Source of the DNA: Sphingobacterium sp. R2
Lineage (GTDB): Bacteria; Bacteroidota; Bacteroidia; Sphingobacteriales; Sphingobacteriaceae
NCBI RefSeq assembly: GCF_040760075.1
Contig: NZ_CP142884.1
Coordinates: 2,232,001-2,296,000 of the forward strand
Direction: 5' to 3'
Length of the DNA: 64,000 nucleotides
Shown: one piece after another, positions 54,581-63,756 of the stretch
Layout: every line of letters begins with the position of its first letter
Numbering within the stretch: the stretch's first letter is position 1
Translations under genes and position numbers: made by a program
The notes under the pieces: generated by a model
The model's database searches: none
What the model was told of the DNA's origin: nothing
The model's input: the letters and a program-made list of their open reading frames with translations, nothing else

Positions 54581-55108
54581 ATGAACTATCGGCTAAAGTA
54601 TTGGCGGCATTATTTTGTATCCCATAGTCGCCATGGGACCCATTCTCCTTTTGTGTATAAATTGGTTGATGAAGTGATCTATCGGAAAGAACTTATTGAC
54701 AACGTATCAGCATTACCTGCCCCGATACGGAAAGCAAATAAAGTGGAGCAGAAGAAATATGCATTGGTCAATAGATTATTAAAAGCATTTATCTATGATC
54801 AATTTAGTTATTGGGCCAACGAGTCTCAGGAGAGCTACACAAGTCTTCTGCAGCAGCAATGTGGGCATTATGCGTATCGGCATATCTATTATATTGATCG
54901 GGATAATCTTGAATTGAATTTTTTGAGCGATATCCAGGACCGCGATATGTTAATTATAAACGAACCGCATCAGTCGGCGGGCAGGGAGGCCTACTGGGAT
55001 GAGATCAAAAAAGATGAGCGGGTTGTGGTGACAATTGATTTGTACCGCATGGGTTTGGTTTTCTTTCGGAAGGAGCAGCGCAAGGAGAATTTTCTGATAA
55101 GATTTTAG
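54581..55108 (+). CDS. methyltransferase-family-like protein lacking the SAM-binding core
   Basis: 175 aa. The start (YWRHYFVSHSRHGTHSPFVYKLVDEVIY) and the end (VVVTIDLYRMGLVFFRKEQRKENFLIRF) match the two ends of a Bacteroidota class I SAM-methyltransferase family of about 240 aa. The region between, where the glycine-rich SAM loop should be, is shorter and reads FSYWANESQESYTSLLQQQ with no Gly-x-Gly. It is therefore probably not a methyltransferase. It may be a surviving binding domain or a degenerate gene. Family assignment is from memory of the end motifs and moderately certain. Confidence 0.6.
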   Translation: MNYRLKYWRHYFVSHSRHGTHSPFVYKLVDEVIYRKELIDNVSALPAPIRKANKVEQKKYALVNRLLKAFIYDQFSYWANESQESYTSLLQQQCGHYAYRHIYYIDRDNLELNFLSDIQDRDMLIINEPHQSAGREAYWDEIKKDERVVVTIDLYRMGLVFFRKEQRKENFLIRF

Positions 55109-55240
55109 GCTGTTTTGCGTCTATTATTTTGACAAACGTTTGGACTATAATCATCGTGTTCTTTAAGGGACTGAACTAATTTTTAAAACCTGACGCGATT
55201 GGAAAGTAGAACGGATAAGAACGGGTGCGTGATCCGGTAA

Positions 55241-55292
55241 TAATAAAAAAGAGCATTGATAATTTCTAAGTTATCGCTGCTCTTTTTTATTA
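55241..55292. terminator. bidirectional terminator at the end of the Omp85-like gene
   Basis: The perfect 15-bp inverted repeat TAATAAAAAAGAGCA (55241-55255) / TGCTCTTTTTTATTA (55278-55292) has an inner GATAA/TTATC pair. It includes the stop codon of the minus-strand gene and offers T-runs in both directions. Confidence 0.8.
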
Positions 55293-56453
55293 AAAAGCTT
55301 CACTTAAGGATAAGTAGAATCCCGATTGTCGCTTTTCTCCAGGTCGTTGTTCACCAAAGGAATAATCGAAGCGAATACTGCTGTTGTGTTCGAGACTAAA
55401 GAAGTAACGTAAGCCACCGCCATAGTTTGCAACATATCGACTGCTATTTTCTTTGGAGAAGGTGGATCCTAGTCCTGAAAAACCAACTATACCAAAGCGT
55501 GGATGAAAGCGATAACGCAGTTCAGCCTGTGTAGCAAGATAATTCTTGTCGCGATAACGTCCGAGGTAATAACCTCGCATCATCATGTCTCCGCCGAGCT
55601 CACGGTAATTGTAAAATGGGACGGTTTTTCCAAATGTAGAACGAAAGATTCCTTGTAGGGCCAGTGTGACTTGGTTGTGCAGAGGAATGAAGCCACGGAG
55701 ATCTACATCGAGGTTTGCCCCTGTAAAATCAGTACTGGTCCATAATTTGGGAGCATAGGCCAAGCGTAATTTGGCATAATAACCTTTTGTGGTATAAGAT
55801 ACGTTGTTCCTATCATCAAATAATTGCGATACCCCGATCAGGAGTTGTTGTCCGCCATCTTTTCCAATAAGATCGGAATGATTGAAGATGCGATCGGCGC
55901 TGTCGCTGCGAATGGTGAAGTTGTCGTATTGAATGTTGATGCCCGAATAGAGGTTGTTGCTGATTTTTTTCTCAGCTTCGAGTTTGACGCGAAATAATTT
56001 TTGATCGATACGTTCTTCATCTATTTTCCAAGTGTCCATACCCAAGCCATAATAGTTAAACGGCCAGTTTCGGTAACGTATTTCACTGATCAAATGGTAG
56101 TCGTTGTTTTTAGTCCAAAAATCTGTCTGCAGTTTAAAGTTCGATTGGCTGTTGGATGTGAAAGTTCCCATAGCCATGACCGTGGAGGTACGTATTTTGG
56201 GATCAGATTTGTCCAGATAAAAATTATAGGTGCTGGCCAGGCCATATTCCACACCTGTTTCCTGCGCATAGCCAATTGCCGGCAAAACCATAAAACTGCC
56301 GGAACGCGTGGAATCTCTTTCGGAAGAAAGAAATTTTTTACTCAATTTTTGAATAATATTTTGAGCTTTCAATTCACCTGATACCATCAAAAGTACCGTG
56401 ACAAGTGTCGAGTATGGGATAAGTTTAGAAAGTGATTGCGGTAAAATTTGCAT
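55290..56453 (-). CDS. Omp85-like (BamA/TamA C-terminal type) outer membrane beta-barrel protein
   Basis: 387 aa from the ATG at 56453, which gives a clean signal peptide (MQILPQSLSKLIPYSTLVTV ... SGELKAQ); an in-frame ATG at 56534 would add 27 hydrophobic residues. The mature part is a barrel with alternating strands and the surface-antigen motifs GGDMMMRGYYLGRYRDKNYLATQAELRYRF and FSFGEQRPGEKRQSGFYLSLSEAF-like C-terminal strand ending in Phe. No POTRA domains are present, so it is not BamA itself. Its role, such as assembly or lipid transport, is unknown. Confidence 0.82.
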   Translation of the reverse strand: MQILPQSLSKLIPYSTLVTVLLMVSGELKAQNIIQKLSKKFLSSERDSTRSGSFMVLPAIGYAQETGVEYGLASTYNFYLDKSDPKIRTSTVMAMGTFTSNSQSNFKLQTDFWTKNNDYHLISEIRYRNWPFNYYGLGMDTWKIDEERIDQKLFRVKLEAEKKISNNLYSGINIQYDNFTIRSDSADRIFNHSDLIGKDGGQQLLIGVSQLFDDRNNVSYTTKGYYAKLRLAYAPKLWTSTDFTGANLDVDLRGFIPLHNQVTLALQGIFRSTFGKTVPFYNYRELGGDMMMRGYYLGRYRDKNYLATQAELRYRFHPRFGIVGFSGLGSTFSKENSSRYVANYGGGLRYFFSLEHNSSIRFDYSFGEQRPGEKRQSGFYLSLSEAF

Positions 56454-56568
56454 GCCCAAAGATAGTATATTAGGTAAATAACCAAAACAGGCAAATAAGC
56501 AAAGAAAAATTATTGTGCTGCATATCAGTGTCATTGATAAAAAGTGTGGTTTTTTTTTGATAATTATT

Positions 56569-56598
56569 TTTGTAAAGTGAGTTTTGTGTCTATCTTTG
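56569..56598 (+). promoter_or_regulatory. upstream sigma-A promoter (P1) of the tRNA-tuf operon
   Basis: TTTG (56569-56572), an 18-bp spacer and TATCTTTG (56591-56598) fit the Bacteroidota consensus well. It lies 183 bp before the first tRNA. Confidence 0.6.
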
Positions 56599-56679
56599 CA
56601 TCAGCAAACAAGGGAACAACGGTTCAAAACAACGAAAGTTTGCTTAGTTCTTTAAATGAAAAAAAAATAAAAAATAAAC

Positions 56680-56710
56680 TTGCAGAAATCAAAAGTAAAT
56701 TCGATATTTG
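56680..56710 (+). promoter_or_regulatory. downstream sigma-A promoter (P2) of the tRNA-tuf operon
   Basis: TTGCAG at 56680 and GATATTTG (56703-56710) are separated by 20 bp (TTG to -7). The same TTGCAG-type -33 element occurs at the trnW-secE and rplK promoters. Confidence 0.65.
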
Positions 56711-56780
56711 CACTCGCTGAAAAGGTAGAAATGCTTGATCAGACGTTGATAGAATGTAAGTTTTAAAAAAGATATTAGAA

Positions 56781-56853
<73 letters not shown>

Positions 56854-56879
56854 CTAAATGTAACGAAAGTTACAGGTCT

Positions 56880-56960
56880 GGAGGGGTTCCAGAGCGGTCA
56901 AATGGGACGGACTGTAAATCCGTTGCTTCGGCTTCGAAGGTTCGAATCCTTCTCCCTCCA
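56880..56960 (+). tRNA. tRNA-Tyr (anticodon GTA)
   Basis: An 81-nt class II tRNA with a long variable arm. Acceptor GGAGGGG pairs with TCCCTCC (one G-T), and the anticodon stem ACGGA/TCCGT encloses CTGTAAA. CCA is not encoded. Confidence 0.95.
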
Positions 56961-57009
56961 CACTTTTTTTTAATTAGATGATTAGATTATTCTAATTTCT
57001 GATTGTTAA

Positions 57010-57082
57010 GCGGAAGTAGCTCAGTTGGTAGAGCGATAGCCTTCCAAGCTATAGGTCGCGAGTTCGAACCTCGTCTTCCGCT
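57010..57082 (+). tRNA. tRNA-Gly (anticodon TCC)
   Basis: The 73-nt cloverleaf has acceptor GCGGAAG/CTTCCGC, anticodon stem ATAGC/GCTAT with loop CTTCCAA and T-loop TTCGAAC. Confidence 0.96.
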
Positions 57083-57177
57083 CAAATTTTTCAAGTATTA
57101 AATTTAGTCTCTATCTTCTTTGATAATAATGTATCTAAAGGTGGGGGCATTAATACGTAAATAAGGTTTTTTAGTAA

Positions 57178-57249
<72 letters not shown>

Positions 57250-57321
57250 CGTACTTGTGTAAAAGTTAAGCAAGAGTATATAACAAATAGAAATAATTTA
57301 TAATTACTAATTCGCATAAAC

Positions 57322-58506
57322 ATGGCAAAAGAGAAATTTGACCGTAGTAAACCACACTTAAACATTGGTACTATCGGTCACGTTGACCACGGTAAAACTA
57401 CAACTACAGCTGCTATCACTAAAGTATTGGCTGATAAAGGTTTGTCAGAAGCTCGTTCATTTGATTCAATTGACTCTGCTCCTGAAGAAAAAGAGCGTGG
57501 TATCACAATCAATACTGCACACGTAGAATATTCTACAGCTAACCGTCACTATGCACACGTTGACTGTCCAGGTCACGCTGACTACGTTAAGAACATGGTA
57601 ACTGGTGCTGCTCAAATGGACGGTGCTATCATCGTAGTTGCTGCGACTGATGGTCCTATGCCTCAAACTCGTGAGCACATCTTGTTGGCTCGCCAAGTAG
57701 GTGTTCCTGCGTTAGTAGTATTCATGAACAAAACTGACTTAGTTGATGATCCTGAGTTGTTAGACTTAGTTGAAATGGAAGTTCGTGAGTTATTATCATT
57801 CTACGAATTCCCTGGTGATGATATCCCTGTAATCAAAGGTTCTGCTTTAGGTGCATTGAATGGTGAGCCTGAGTGGGTTGAGAAAATCATGGAATTAATG
57901 GATGCTGTTGATAACTACATTCCAATTCCTCCACGTTTGACTGACTTACCTTTCTTGATGCCAGTAGAGGACGTATTCTCGATCACAGGTCGTGGTACAG
58001 TAGCTACAGGTCGTATCGAAAGAGGTGTGATCAACTCTGGTGATCCAGTTGAGATCTTAGGTATGGGTGCTGAGAACTTGAAATCTACAGTAACAGGTGT
58101 TGAGATGTTCCGTAAAATCTTAGATTACGGTGAGGCTGGTGATAACGTAGGTTTATTGTTACGTGGTATTGAGAAAACTGATATCAAACGTGGTATGGTT
58201 ATTTGTAAACCAGGTTCAGTAACTCCTCACGATCATTTCAAAGCAGAGGTTTACGTATTGTCAAAAGCTGAAGGTGGTCGTCACACACCATTCTTCAACA
58301 AATATCGTCCTCAATTCTATTTCCGTACAACTGACGTAACTGGAGAAATCTCTTTACCAGAAGGTACTGAAATGGTTATGCCAGGTGATAACGTTACAAT
58401 CAGCGTGAAATTAATTTCTGCGATTGCAATGGAAAAAGGTCTACGTTTCGCTATCCGTGAAGGTGGTCGTACAGTAGGTGCAGGTCAGGTAACTGAAATT
58501 ATCTAG
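57322..58506 (+). CDS. tuf: elongation factor Tu
   Basis: 394 aa. The GTP-binding motifs GHVDHGKTT (P-loop), DCPGHADY and NKTDLVD are intact, followed by beta-barrel domains 2 and 3 ending in GAGQVTEII. It delivers aminoacyl-tRNA to the ribosome. Codon choice is strongly biased (GGT, GTA/GTT, CGT), as expected for a very highly expressed gene. It follows four tRNA genes, in the same order thr-tyr-gly-thr-tuf known from E. coli tufB, and ends at a strong terminator. Confidence 0.98.
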   Translation: MAKEKFDRSKPHLNIGTIGHVDHGKTTTTAAITKVLADKGLSEARSFDSIDSAPEEKERGITINTAHVEYSTANRHYAHVDCPGHADYVKNMVTGAAQMDGAIIVVAATDGPMPQTREHILLARQVGVPALVVFMNKTDLVDDPELLDLVEMEVRELLSFYEFPGDDIPVIKGSALGALNGEPEWVEKIMELMDAVDNYIPIPPRLTDLPFLMPVEDVFSITGRGTVATGRIERGVINSGDPVEILGMGAENLKSTVTGVEMFRKILDYGEAGDNVGLLLRGIEKTDIKRGMVICKPGSVTPHDHFKAEVYVLSKAEGGRHTPFFNKYRPQFYFRTTDVTGEISLPEGTEMVMPGDNVTISVKLISAIAMEKGLRFAIREGGRTVGAGQVTEII

Positions 58507-58536
58507 TCTTAAATTAAGATTTAGAATCACATAAGA

Positions 58537-58572
58537 TAAGCTAATCGACTCAGGTTGATTAGCTTATTTTTT
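58537..58572 (+). terminator. terminator of the tRNA-tuf operon
   Basis: The hairpin TAAGCTAATCGAC-TCAG-GTTGATTAGCTTA (13 bp, one G-T) is followed by six T. It lies 30 bp after the tuf stop. Confidence 0.9.
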
Positions 58573-58617
58573 CGATAAGCGATTTATCGGATTAGAATAA
58601 AAAAAAGTGAAAAAAGA

Positions 58618-58649
58618 TTTGCAGAAAGTGGTTTAAAACACTATATTTG
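58618..58649 (+). promoter_or_regulatory. sigma-A promoter of trnW-secE-nusG
   Basis: TTTG (58618-58621), 20-bp spacer, TATATTTG (58642-58649): a full match to the Bacteroidota consensus, 20 bp before tRNA-Trp. Confidence 0.8.
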
Positions 58650-58669
58650 CATCACAAAATAAGAAATAC

Positions 58670-58740
58670 ACGGGCATAGTTTAAAGGTAGAACGAAGGTC
58701 TCCAAAACCTTTGGTCTGGGTTCGAGTCCTGGTGCCCGTG
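58670..58740 (+). tRNA. tRNA-Trp (anticodon CCA)
   Basis: The 71-nt cloverleaf has acceptor ACGGGCA/TGCCCGT, and anticodon stem AAGGT/ACCTT with loop CTCCAAA. It directly precedes secE, a common arrangement. Confidence 0.96.
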
Positions 58741-58763
58741 CTTATAAAAACAGATAAACTAAA

Positions 58764-58958
58764 ATGGCAAAAGTACTTGATTTTTTTAAAGACTCTTATG
58801 TAGAGATCACTGAGAAAGTGACTTGGCCTACATGGTCTCAGTTACAAAGTTCAGCTGTTATTGTACTTGTTGCTTCTCTTCTTATTGCATTGGTCGTCTT
58901 TGTAATGGATAAAGCTTCAAGTGTAGGGTTAGAATTCTTGTACGGTATTGCTTCTTAA
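58764..58958 (+). CDS. secE: preprotein translocase subunit SecE
   Basis: 64 aa, the short single-helix form usual outside the enterobacteria. The amphipathic stretch EITEKVTWPTWSQLQSSAVIV followed by one membrane helix (residues about 30-50) is the family signature. It clamps SecY in the general secretion channel. Between tRNA-Trp and nusG, 20 bp before the latter. Confidence 0.95.
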   Translation: MAKVLDFFKDSYVEITEKVTWPTWSQLQSSAVIVLVASLLIALVVFVMDKASSVGLEFLYGIAS

Positions 58959-58978
58959 TTTTTCAATCGTATTTATTT

Positions 58979-59524
58979 ATGGCAGATCAAGGTTTAAAGT
59001 GGTACGTAGTTCGTGCTGTAAGTGGTAAAGAAAAGAAAGTAAAGCAATATATTGATGCCGAGGTTAGCCGTTTAGGTATTGAACACTTGATTCCTCAGGT
59101 GTTGATTCCAATGGAGAAATACTACTTAATGCGCGATGGTAAGAAAGTTGCTAAAGAACGCAACTACTATCCCGGCTATGTATTGTTAGAAGCCGCACTT
59201 GATGGTGAGTTAGAGCACGTGATTAAAAATATCAATAGTGTAATTGGTTTCTTGGGAGATAAAGCTGGTAACGCTGTCCCTTTACGCCAAGCAGAGGTAA
59301 ATCGTATCCTGGGTAAGGTGGATGAAATGGCAGAGCAAGGTGAAACCATTAATGTTCCTTATTACGTGGGTGAAACAGTCAAAGTGAATGATGGTCCTTT
59401 CAATGGATTCACTGGAGAGATCGAAGAAGTTCACGAGGATAAAAAGAAATTAATCGTGATGGTGAAAGTCTTCGGTCGTAAGACACCACTTGAACTAAAC
59501 TACATGCAAGTAGAAAAAGAGTAA
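58979..59524 (+). CDS. nusG: transcription termination/antitermination protein NusG
   Basis: 181 aa. It has an NGN domain (KWYVVRAVSGKEKKVKQYI to about residue 115) and a C-terminal KOW domain (ETVKVNDGPFNGFTGEIEEV). It binds RNA polymerase and links it with Rho or the ribosome. A terminator follows at once, so it is the last gene of the trnW-secE-nusG unit. Confidence 0.96.
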   Translation: MADQGLKWYVVRAVSGKEKKVKQYIDAEVSRLGIEHLIPQVLIPMEKYYLMRDGKKVAKERNYYPGYVLLEAALDGELEHVIKNINSVIGFLGDKAGNAVPLRQAEVNRILGKVDEMAEQGETINVPYYVGETVKVNDGPFNGFTGEIEEVHEDKKKLIVMVKVFGRKTPLELNYMQVEKE

Positions 59525-59546
59525 AATTAGTAATTAACGATAGAGA

Positions 59547-59579
59547 AAAGCTTTTCATGAAAATTGGAAGGCTTTTTTT
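59547..59579 (+). terminator. terminator after nusG
   Basis: AAAGCTTTTC / GGAAGGCTTT (10 bp with two G-T pairs, 9-base loop) is followed by further T. It separates nusG from the S41 peptidase gene. Confidence 0.7.
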
Positions 59580-59593
59580 GTATCTTACTGCCG

Positions 59594-61177
59594 ATGAAAA
59601 AGCCAGTAATTTATCTATTTCTATTGTTATACTTCTTTACATTGATAAGCTGTACAAGTGTAGCGAAGTATAATCGATTTATTCAGACTCCACTGTCCGT
59701 CAAAGCCATGCTGCAGGATATCAACTATGTTGAACGTAATCTATGGAACATGCATCCCGACCTGTTTCTTTATGTGCAGCAGAATCAGTTGAAAGGTAAG
59801 TTTGACAGCCTTCGTTCCACCATCCGTCAACCGTTATTGCCCAACCAGTTCCAGCTGGCATTAGCGGCTGTGCTGGCTCAAGTTCGGCAAGGGCATATGA
59901 CTTTAAGTCCACTTATTTTTAAATTTGATCCGAAAGGTAAGGATAAAGTCCGCTACCAAAAAAGCATTGGTCCCCTTTTCCAATTAGGCTTTCATTGGAC
60001 AGAAAATACACTCTATCTCTCAAAAAATGGGACCTCAGATTCAATTTTGCTTGTCGGATCCAAAATACTTGCTATTCAGGGAATACAGCCGCAAAATCTG
60101 TACACTAAATATCGTCCAACCTTTACGTCGGACGGCTATAATACGACATTTATAGATCAGGCTTTCGAGCGTTTATTACCGCGGTATTACCAATTGGAAC
60201 TGGGGTATAAAGATTCTATTTCGGTTTTGTTTTCTCGCGCCGATAGTACATATCAGCGGACTGTGGTCAGAAGGTTTGACAGTGTTGATACAAAGGCTAA
60301 ATCAGGGATAAGGACCACGGCAGTGAAAAAAGTGAGCCAACCTGATCAGAAGAAAAGTGATCTAAAAAAGCAGCGTAAAATCTTTGGTTATAATCCTAAT
60401 CTAAAAAGAATGAGTAAACAGCTCTCTTTCCCTGTTAAAGGCGATAGTAGTGTTGCTTTATTGAAAGTGGTTGACTTTTCGTATGGGCGTCCAAAAGAAG
60501 CCTATAGAAGAATTTTTGATCGGCTTAAGCTTAATTCGGTCCAATACCTGATCTTGGATCTTCGTGGCAATTTGGGCGGACGTTTGTCCGATGTCCGTGA
60601 ACTATACAGTTACTTAGTGGAAGAGGATAAATTCCAATTTGTTCAGCCGGCAGTTATCACCTCAAAATTCAACTTGCCGTTTTATCAGATAAAAGGGTTG
60701 CCTGGCTGGTCTTATCCCATTTTATCACCATTTATTATACCAAGTGCTGTAGTATCCTGGACAAAGAGCTTTTCCAAAGATGGGATAAATTATACCCATC
60801 TTACAGGAAGTAAAGTCGAAAAATCAAAAGGCAGTCGCTATCGCGGTGATTTATTTGTACTGATTGATGGCGGAACTTTTTCTGCAGCAAGTTTAATTGC
60901 TACAAATCTAAAAGTTGGGAAGCGGGCTGTTTTTGTGGGGGAGGAAACTGGTGGGGCTGCCAATGGAACAGTTGCCGGATCTCTTCCTGTGCTGAAACTT
61001 CCAAACTCCCATCTGCGTTGGCGTTTTGGCTTAATGGATGTCAAACCTTATTATCAAGTATCAGAAGAGGGAAGGGGTGTCATGCCGGATATTCCTGTCT
61101 TACGGAGTGTTGATGATGTTATCAAGAAGAAAGATCCAGTATTGGATAAGGTGTTGAAGTCTATTAGAGTACAGTAG
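59594..61177 (+). CDS. S41 family (C-terminal-processing type) serine peptidase, lipoprotein
   Basis: 527 aa from the ATG at 59594, which gives a lipoprotein signal ending in LISC (Cys about residue 20); an upstream TTG would add ten residues. The peptidase core shows YLILDLRGNLGG and the catalytic-serine motif DGGTFSAASLIATN (Ser430), then VGEETGGAANGT. A basic linker near residues 235-280 separates the N-terminal helical part. It should cleave proteins in the periplasm. It lies inside the otherwise conserved nusG-rplK junction, which is unusual. Confidence 0.88.
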   Translation: MKKPVIYLFLLLYFFTLISCTSVAKYNRFIQTPLSVKAMLQDINYVERNLWNMHPDLFLYVQQNQLKGKFDSLRSTIRQPLLPNQFQLALAAVLAQVRQGHMTLSPLIFKFDPKGKDKVRYQKSIGPLFQLGFHWTENTLYLSKNGTSDSILLVGSKILAIQGIQPQNLYTKYRPTFTSDGYNTTFIDQAFERLLPRYYQLELGYKDSISVLFSRADSTYQRTVVRRFDSVDTKAKSGIRTTAVKKVSQPDQKKSDLKKQRKIFGYNPNLKRMSKQLSFPVKGDSSVALLKVVDFSYGRPKEAYRRIFDRLKLNSVQYLILDLRGNLGGRLSDVRELYSYLVEEDKFQFVQPAVITSKFNLPFYQIKGLPGWSYPILSPFIIPSAVVSWTKSFSKDGINYTHLTGSKVEKSKGSRYRGDLFVLIDGGTFSAASLIATNLKVGKRAVFVGEETGGAANGTVAGSLPVLKLPNSHLRWRFGLMDVKPYYQVSEEGRGVMPDIPVLRSVDDVIKKKDPVLDKVLKSIRVQ

Positions 61178-61318
61178 AACTGATGTGAATTTGTTAAAAT
61201 CGATAATTCTAGTGTTAATATTTAGAAAGGTGTCAAGTTTTTTTTTTGTAGGAAGATGTGCGATCTGGGCTAGGATATAAAAAAAACATAAATTCCTGAA
61301 AAATTAAAAGTTAGATAC

Positions 61319-61349
61319 TTGCAGGATTCAAATCTTCTTATTAACTTTG
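61319..61349 (+). promoter_or_regulatory. sigma-A promoter of the rplK-rplA-rplJ-rplL-rpoB operon
   Basis: TTGCAG (-33, at 61319) and TAACTTTG (61342-61349) with a 20-bp spacer. The leader of about 90 bp contains two TGTTACGT copies 21 bp apart (61364 and 61385), of unknown role. Confidence 0.75.
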
Positions 61350-61445
61350 CACCTCGGTTGGGGTGTTACGTCCTGGCCGATGAATGTTACGTTATTTGCT
61401 TCCAACTTACTAACAGACATTTAACAAAATTAAATTCAAAACAAA

Positions 61446-61889
61446 ATGGCAAAAGAAGTCAGTGCGTTAGTAAAATTACAAGTTAAGGGCGGGGCTGCGA
61501 ATCCTTCACCTCCAGTAGGACCTGCATTGGGTGCTAAAGGTGTGAATATTATGGATTTCTGTAAGCAGTTTAACGCTCGTACGCAAGACAAACCAGGTCA
61601 AGTATTGCCTGTTGTCATTACAGTTTACGCTGATAAATCATTTGATTTTATCATCAAGACTCCACCGGTAGCGGTTCAGTTGAAAGACGCTGCTAAATTA
61701 AAAAGTGGATCTGGCGAGCCTAACCGTAAAAAAGTTGCGGCTATCACTTGGGAACAAGTTGAGACCATCGCTAAAGATAAAATGCCTGATTTAAATGCAT
61801 TTACTGTAGAGGCTGCTATGAAAATGGTAGCGGGTACAGCACGTAGTATGGGTATTACCGTGTCAGGTAATGCTCCTTGGAACAATTAA
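61446..61889 (+). CDS. rplK: 50S ribosomal protein L11
   Basis: 147 aa, the normal length. Includes [23 protein letters not shown], the proline-rich N-terminal domain with the thiostrepton-region prolines, and the C-terminal rRNA-binding domain ending in [10 protein letters not shown]. First gene of the ribosomal protein/RNA polymerase operon; 22 bp before rplA. Confidence 0.97.
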   Translation: MAKEVSALVKLQVKGGAANPSPPVGPALGAKGVNIMDFCKQFNARTQDKPGQVLPVVITVYADKSFDFIIKTPPVAVQLKDAAKLKSGSGEPNRKKVAAITWEQVETIAKDKMPDLNAFTVEAAMKMVAGTARSMGITVSGNAPWNN

Positions 61890-61911
61890 TTAAGAAATCA
61901 ATTTAAGAAAA

Positions 61912-62610
61912 GTGGCTAGATTAACAAAAAATCAAAAAGCGGCACTATCCAAAATTGAAGCTGGTAAAGCATACTCTTTGAAAGAAGCTTCGGCTTTAGT
62001 TAAAGAAATCTCATTGACCAAATTTGATGCTTCTGTGGATATCGACGTTCGTTTGGGCGTAGATCCTCGTAAAGCAAATCAAATGGTTCGTGGTATTGCA
62101 ACATTACCTCACGGTACTGGTAAAACTGTTCGTGTTTTAGTTTTATGTACTCCTGATAAGGAAGAAGAAGCTAAAGCGGCAGGTGCAGACTACGTAGGTT
62201 TAGATGATTACATCAGCAAAATTGAAGGTGGTTGGACTGACGTTGATATCATTATTACTATGCCTAGTGTTATGGCTAAAGTTGGTAAATTGGGTCGTAT
62301 TTTAGGTCCAAGAAACTTGATGCCTAACCCTAAAACTGGTACAGTTACAACAGAAGTTGGTAAAGCTGTAACAGATGTAAAAGGTGGTAAGATCGATTTC
62401 AAAGTTGACAAAACCGGTATCATCCATACTTCTATTGGTAAAGCGTCGTTCGATGCAGATAAGATATATGATAACGCACTAGAGGTATTACAAACTCTAG
62501 CTCGTTTGAAACCATCTGCAGCTAAAGGAACTTACTTTAAAAGTATTCACATTTCCTCAACTATGAGTCCTGGTATTCATATTGAGACTAAATCAGTAGC
62601 AGGTATTTAA
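61912..62610 (+). CDS. rplA: 50S ribosomal protein L1
   Basis: 232 aa, starting at a GTG codon ([12 protein letters not shown]). The L1 signature [22 protein letters not shown] is intact. In many bacteria L1 also represses its own operon by binding the mRNA leader. It is only 2 bp from rplJ. Confidence 0.97.
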   Translation: MARLTKNQKAALSKIEAGKAYSLKEASALVKEISLTKFDASVDIDVRLGVDPRKANQMVRGIATLPHGTGKTVRVLVLCTPDKEEEAKAAGADYVGLDDYISKIEGGWTDVDIIITMPSVMAKVGKLGRILGPRNLMPNPKTGTVTTEVGKAVTDVKGGKIDFKVDKTGIIHTSIGKASFDADKIYDNALEVLQTLARLKPSAAKGTYFKSIHISSTMSPGIHIETKSVAGI

Positions 62611-62612
62611 TC

Positions 62613-63131
62613 ATGAGAAAAGAAGAAAAACAAGAAATTGTTCTAGCTTTGGCCGAACAGATTAAATCTTACGGTAACTTCTACATTACCGATACTGCTG
62701 AGTTGTCAGTTGAAAAAGTGAATAACATTCGTCGTAAATGTTTTGAACAAGGCATCGAGATTAAAGCTGTAAAAAACACTTTAATCAAGAAAGCATTAAT
62801 CGAAGCTGGTGTTGATGAAGAAGATATTTTTGGAACGCTTAAAGGTGCGTCTACAATGATGTTTTCAGAAGTCGCTAATGCGCCTGCGAAATTAATCAAA
62901 GAATTGCGTAAAACTAATGAAAAACCGTTGTTAAAAGCGGCTTTCATTGAAGCAACAGCATTCGTTGGAGATAATCAATTAACTGCATTAGTTAATCTTA
63001 AATCTAAAAACGAGCTTATTGCGGACGTTATCGCAGCCTTGGAATCTCCTGCGAAAAATGTTATTTCAGCTCTTCAATCAGGAGGAAATACGGTTGCAGG
63101 TTTAGTAAAAGCTTTAGAAGAAAGAGGTTAA
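62613..63131 (+). CDS. rplJ: 50S ribosomal protein L10
   Basis: 172 aa. N-terminal rRNA-binding domain (MRKEEKQEIVLALAEQIKSY) and a C-terminal helix (LVKALEER) that anchors the L7/L12 dimers. Only 2 bp separate it from rplA, so the separate L10 leader known from other bacteria cannot lie directly in front of it. Confidence 0.97.
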   Translation: MRKEEKQEIVLALAEQIKSYGNFYITDTAELSVEKVNNIRRKCFEQGIEIKAVKNTLIKKALIEAGVDEEDIFGTLKGASTMMFSEVANAPAKLIKELRKTNEKPLLKAAFIEATAFVGDNQLTALVNLKSKNELIADVIAALESPAKNVISALQSGGNTVAGLVKALEERG

Positions 63132-63209
63132 CGAATCCTCTAGAACAGAAACATTCGTTACAATTTAATTAACAATTTTTATAAAGTACATTCAAAAATT
63201 CAAAATAAA

Positions 63210-63587
63210 ATGGCAGATTTAAAACAACTTGCTGAACAGTTAGTTAACTTAACAGTAAAAGAAGTTAAAGAATTAGCTGATATCTTAAAAGACGAGTATG
63301 GCATCGAGCCTGCTGCTGCTGCTGTTGCTGTAGCTGCTGCTCCAGCTGAAGGTGGTGCTGCTGCTGCAGAAGAGAAAACTTCATTTGACGTTATCTTGAA
63401 AGAAGCTGGTGGTCAAAAATTAGCTGTAGTTAAATTGGTTAAAGATTTAGCTGGATTAGGCTTGAAAGAAGCTAAAGATTTAGTTGACGGAGCACCTAAA
63501 GAATTAAAAGCTGGTGTATCTAAAGACGAAGCAGAAGCTTTGAAAAAACAATTAGAAGAAGCTGGTGCTGTTGTTGAGATTAAATAA
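63210..63587 (+). CDS. rplL: 50S ribosomal protein L7/L12
   Basis: 125 aa. N-terminal dimerisation helices, an Ala-rich hinge (residues about 34-52) and the C-terminal factor-binding domain ([25 protein letters not shown]). It recruits EF-Tu and EF-G to the ribosome. Strongly biased codon use. A 170-bp gap with hairpins follows before rpoB. Confidence 0.98.
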   Translation: MADLKQLAEQLVNLTVKEVKELADILKDEYGIEPAAAAVAVAAAPAEGGAAAAEEKTSFDVILKEAGGQKLAVVKLVKDLAGLGLKEAKDLVDGAPKELKAGVSKDEAEALKKQLEEAGAVVEIK

Positions 63588-63614
63588 TCTCAACTAAATT
63601 AGCCCGAAAAGGTT

Positions 63615-63644
63615 TAGACTCTGACGATTTTTCGTCAGAGTCTA
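63615..63644 (+). other. hairpin between rplL and rpoB
   Basis: The perfect 13-bp stem TAGACTCTGACGA / TCGTCAGAGTCTA has a TTTT loop and no T-run after it. It is a probable RNA processing site or attenuator that lowers rpoB relative to ribosomal protein transcripts, as known at this junction in E. coli (mechanism here inferred). Confidence 0.6.
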
Positions 63645-63756
63645 TTCCTATTTATATCAATACGCCACTATGCTGTGTATATGCTGGGCACAGTGGACAC
63701 GTGGTTTACAGCATAAGTGTAAGCGCAGTTTTTTTAAAACTAAAATTCATATTCCC

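Noticed and set aside
56454..56534. Longer Omp85-like protein beginning at 56534
   Set aside because: It would put a second hydrophobic stretch before a complete signal peptide; the ATG at 56453 gives a normal exported protein.
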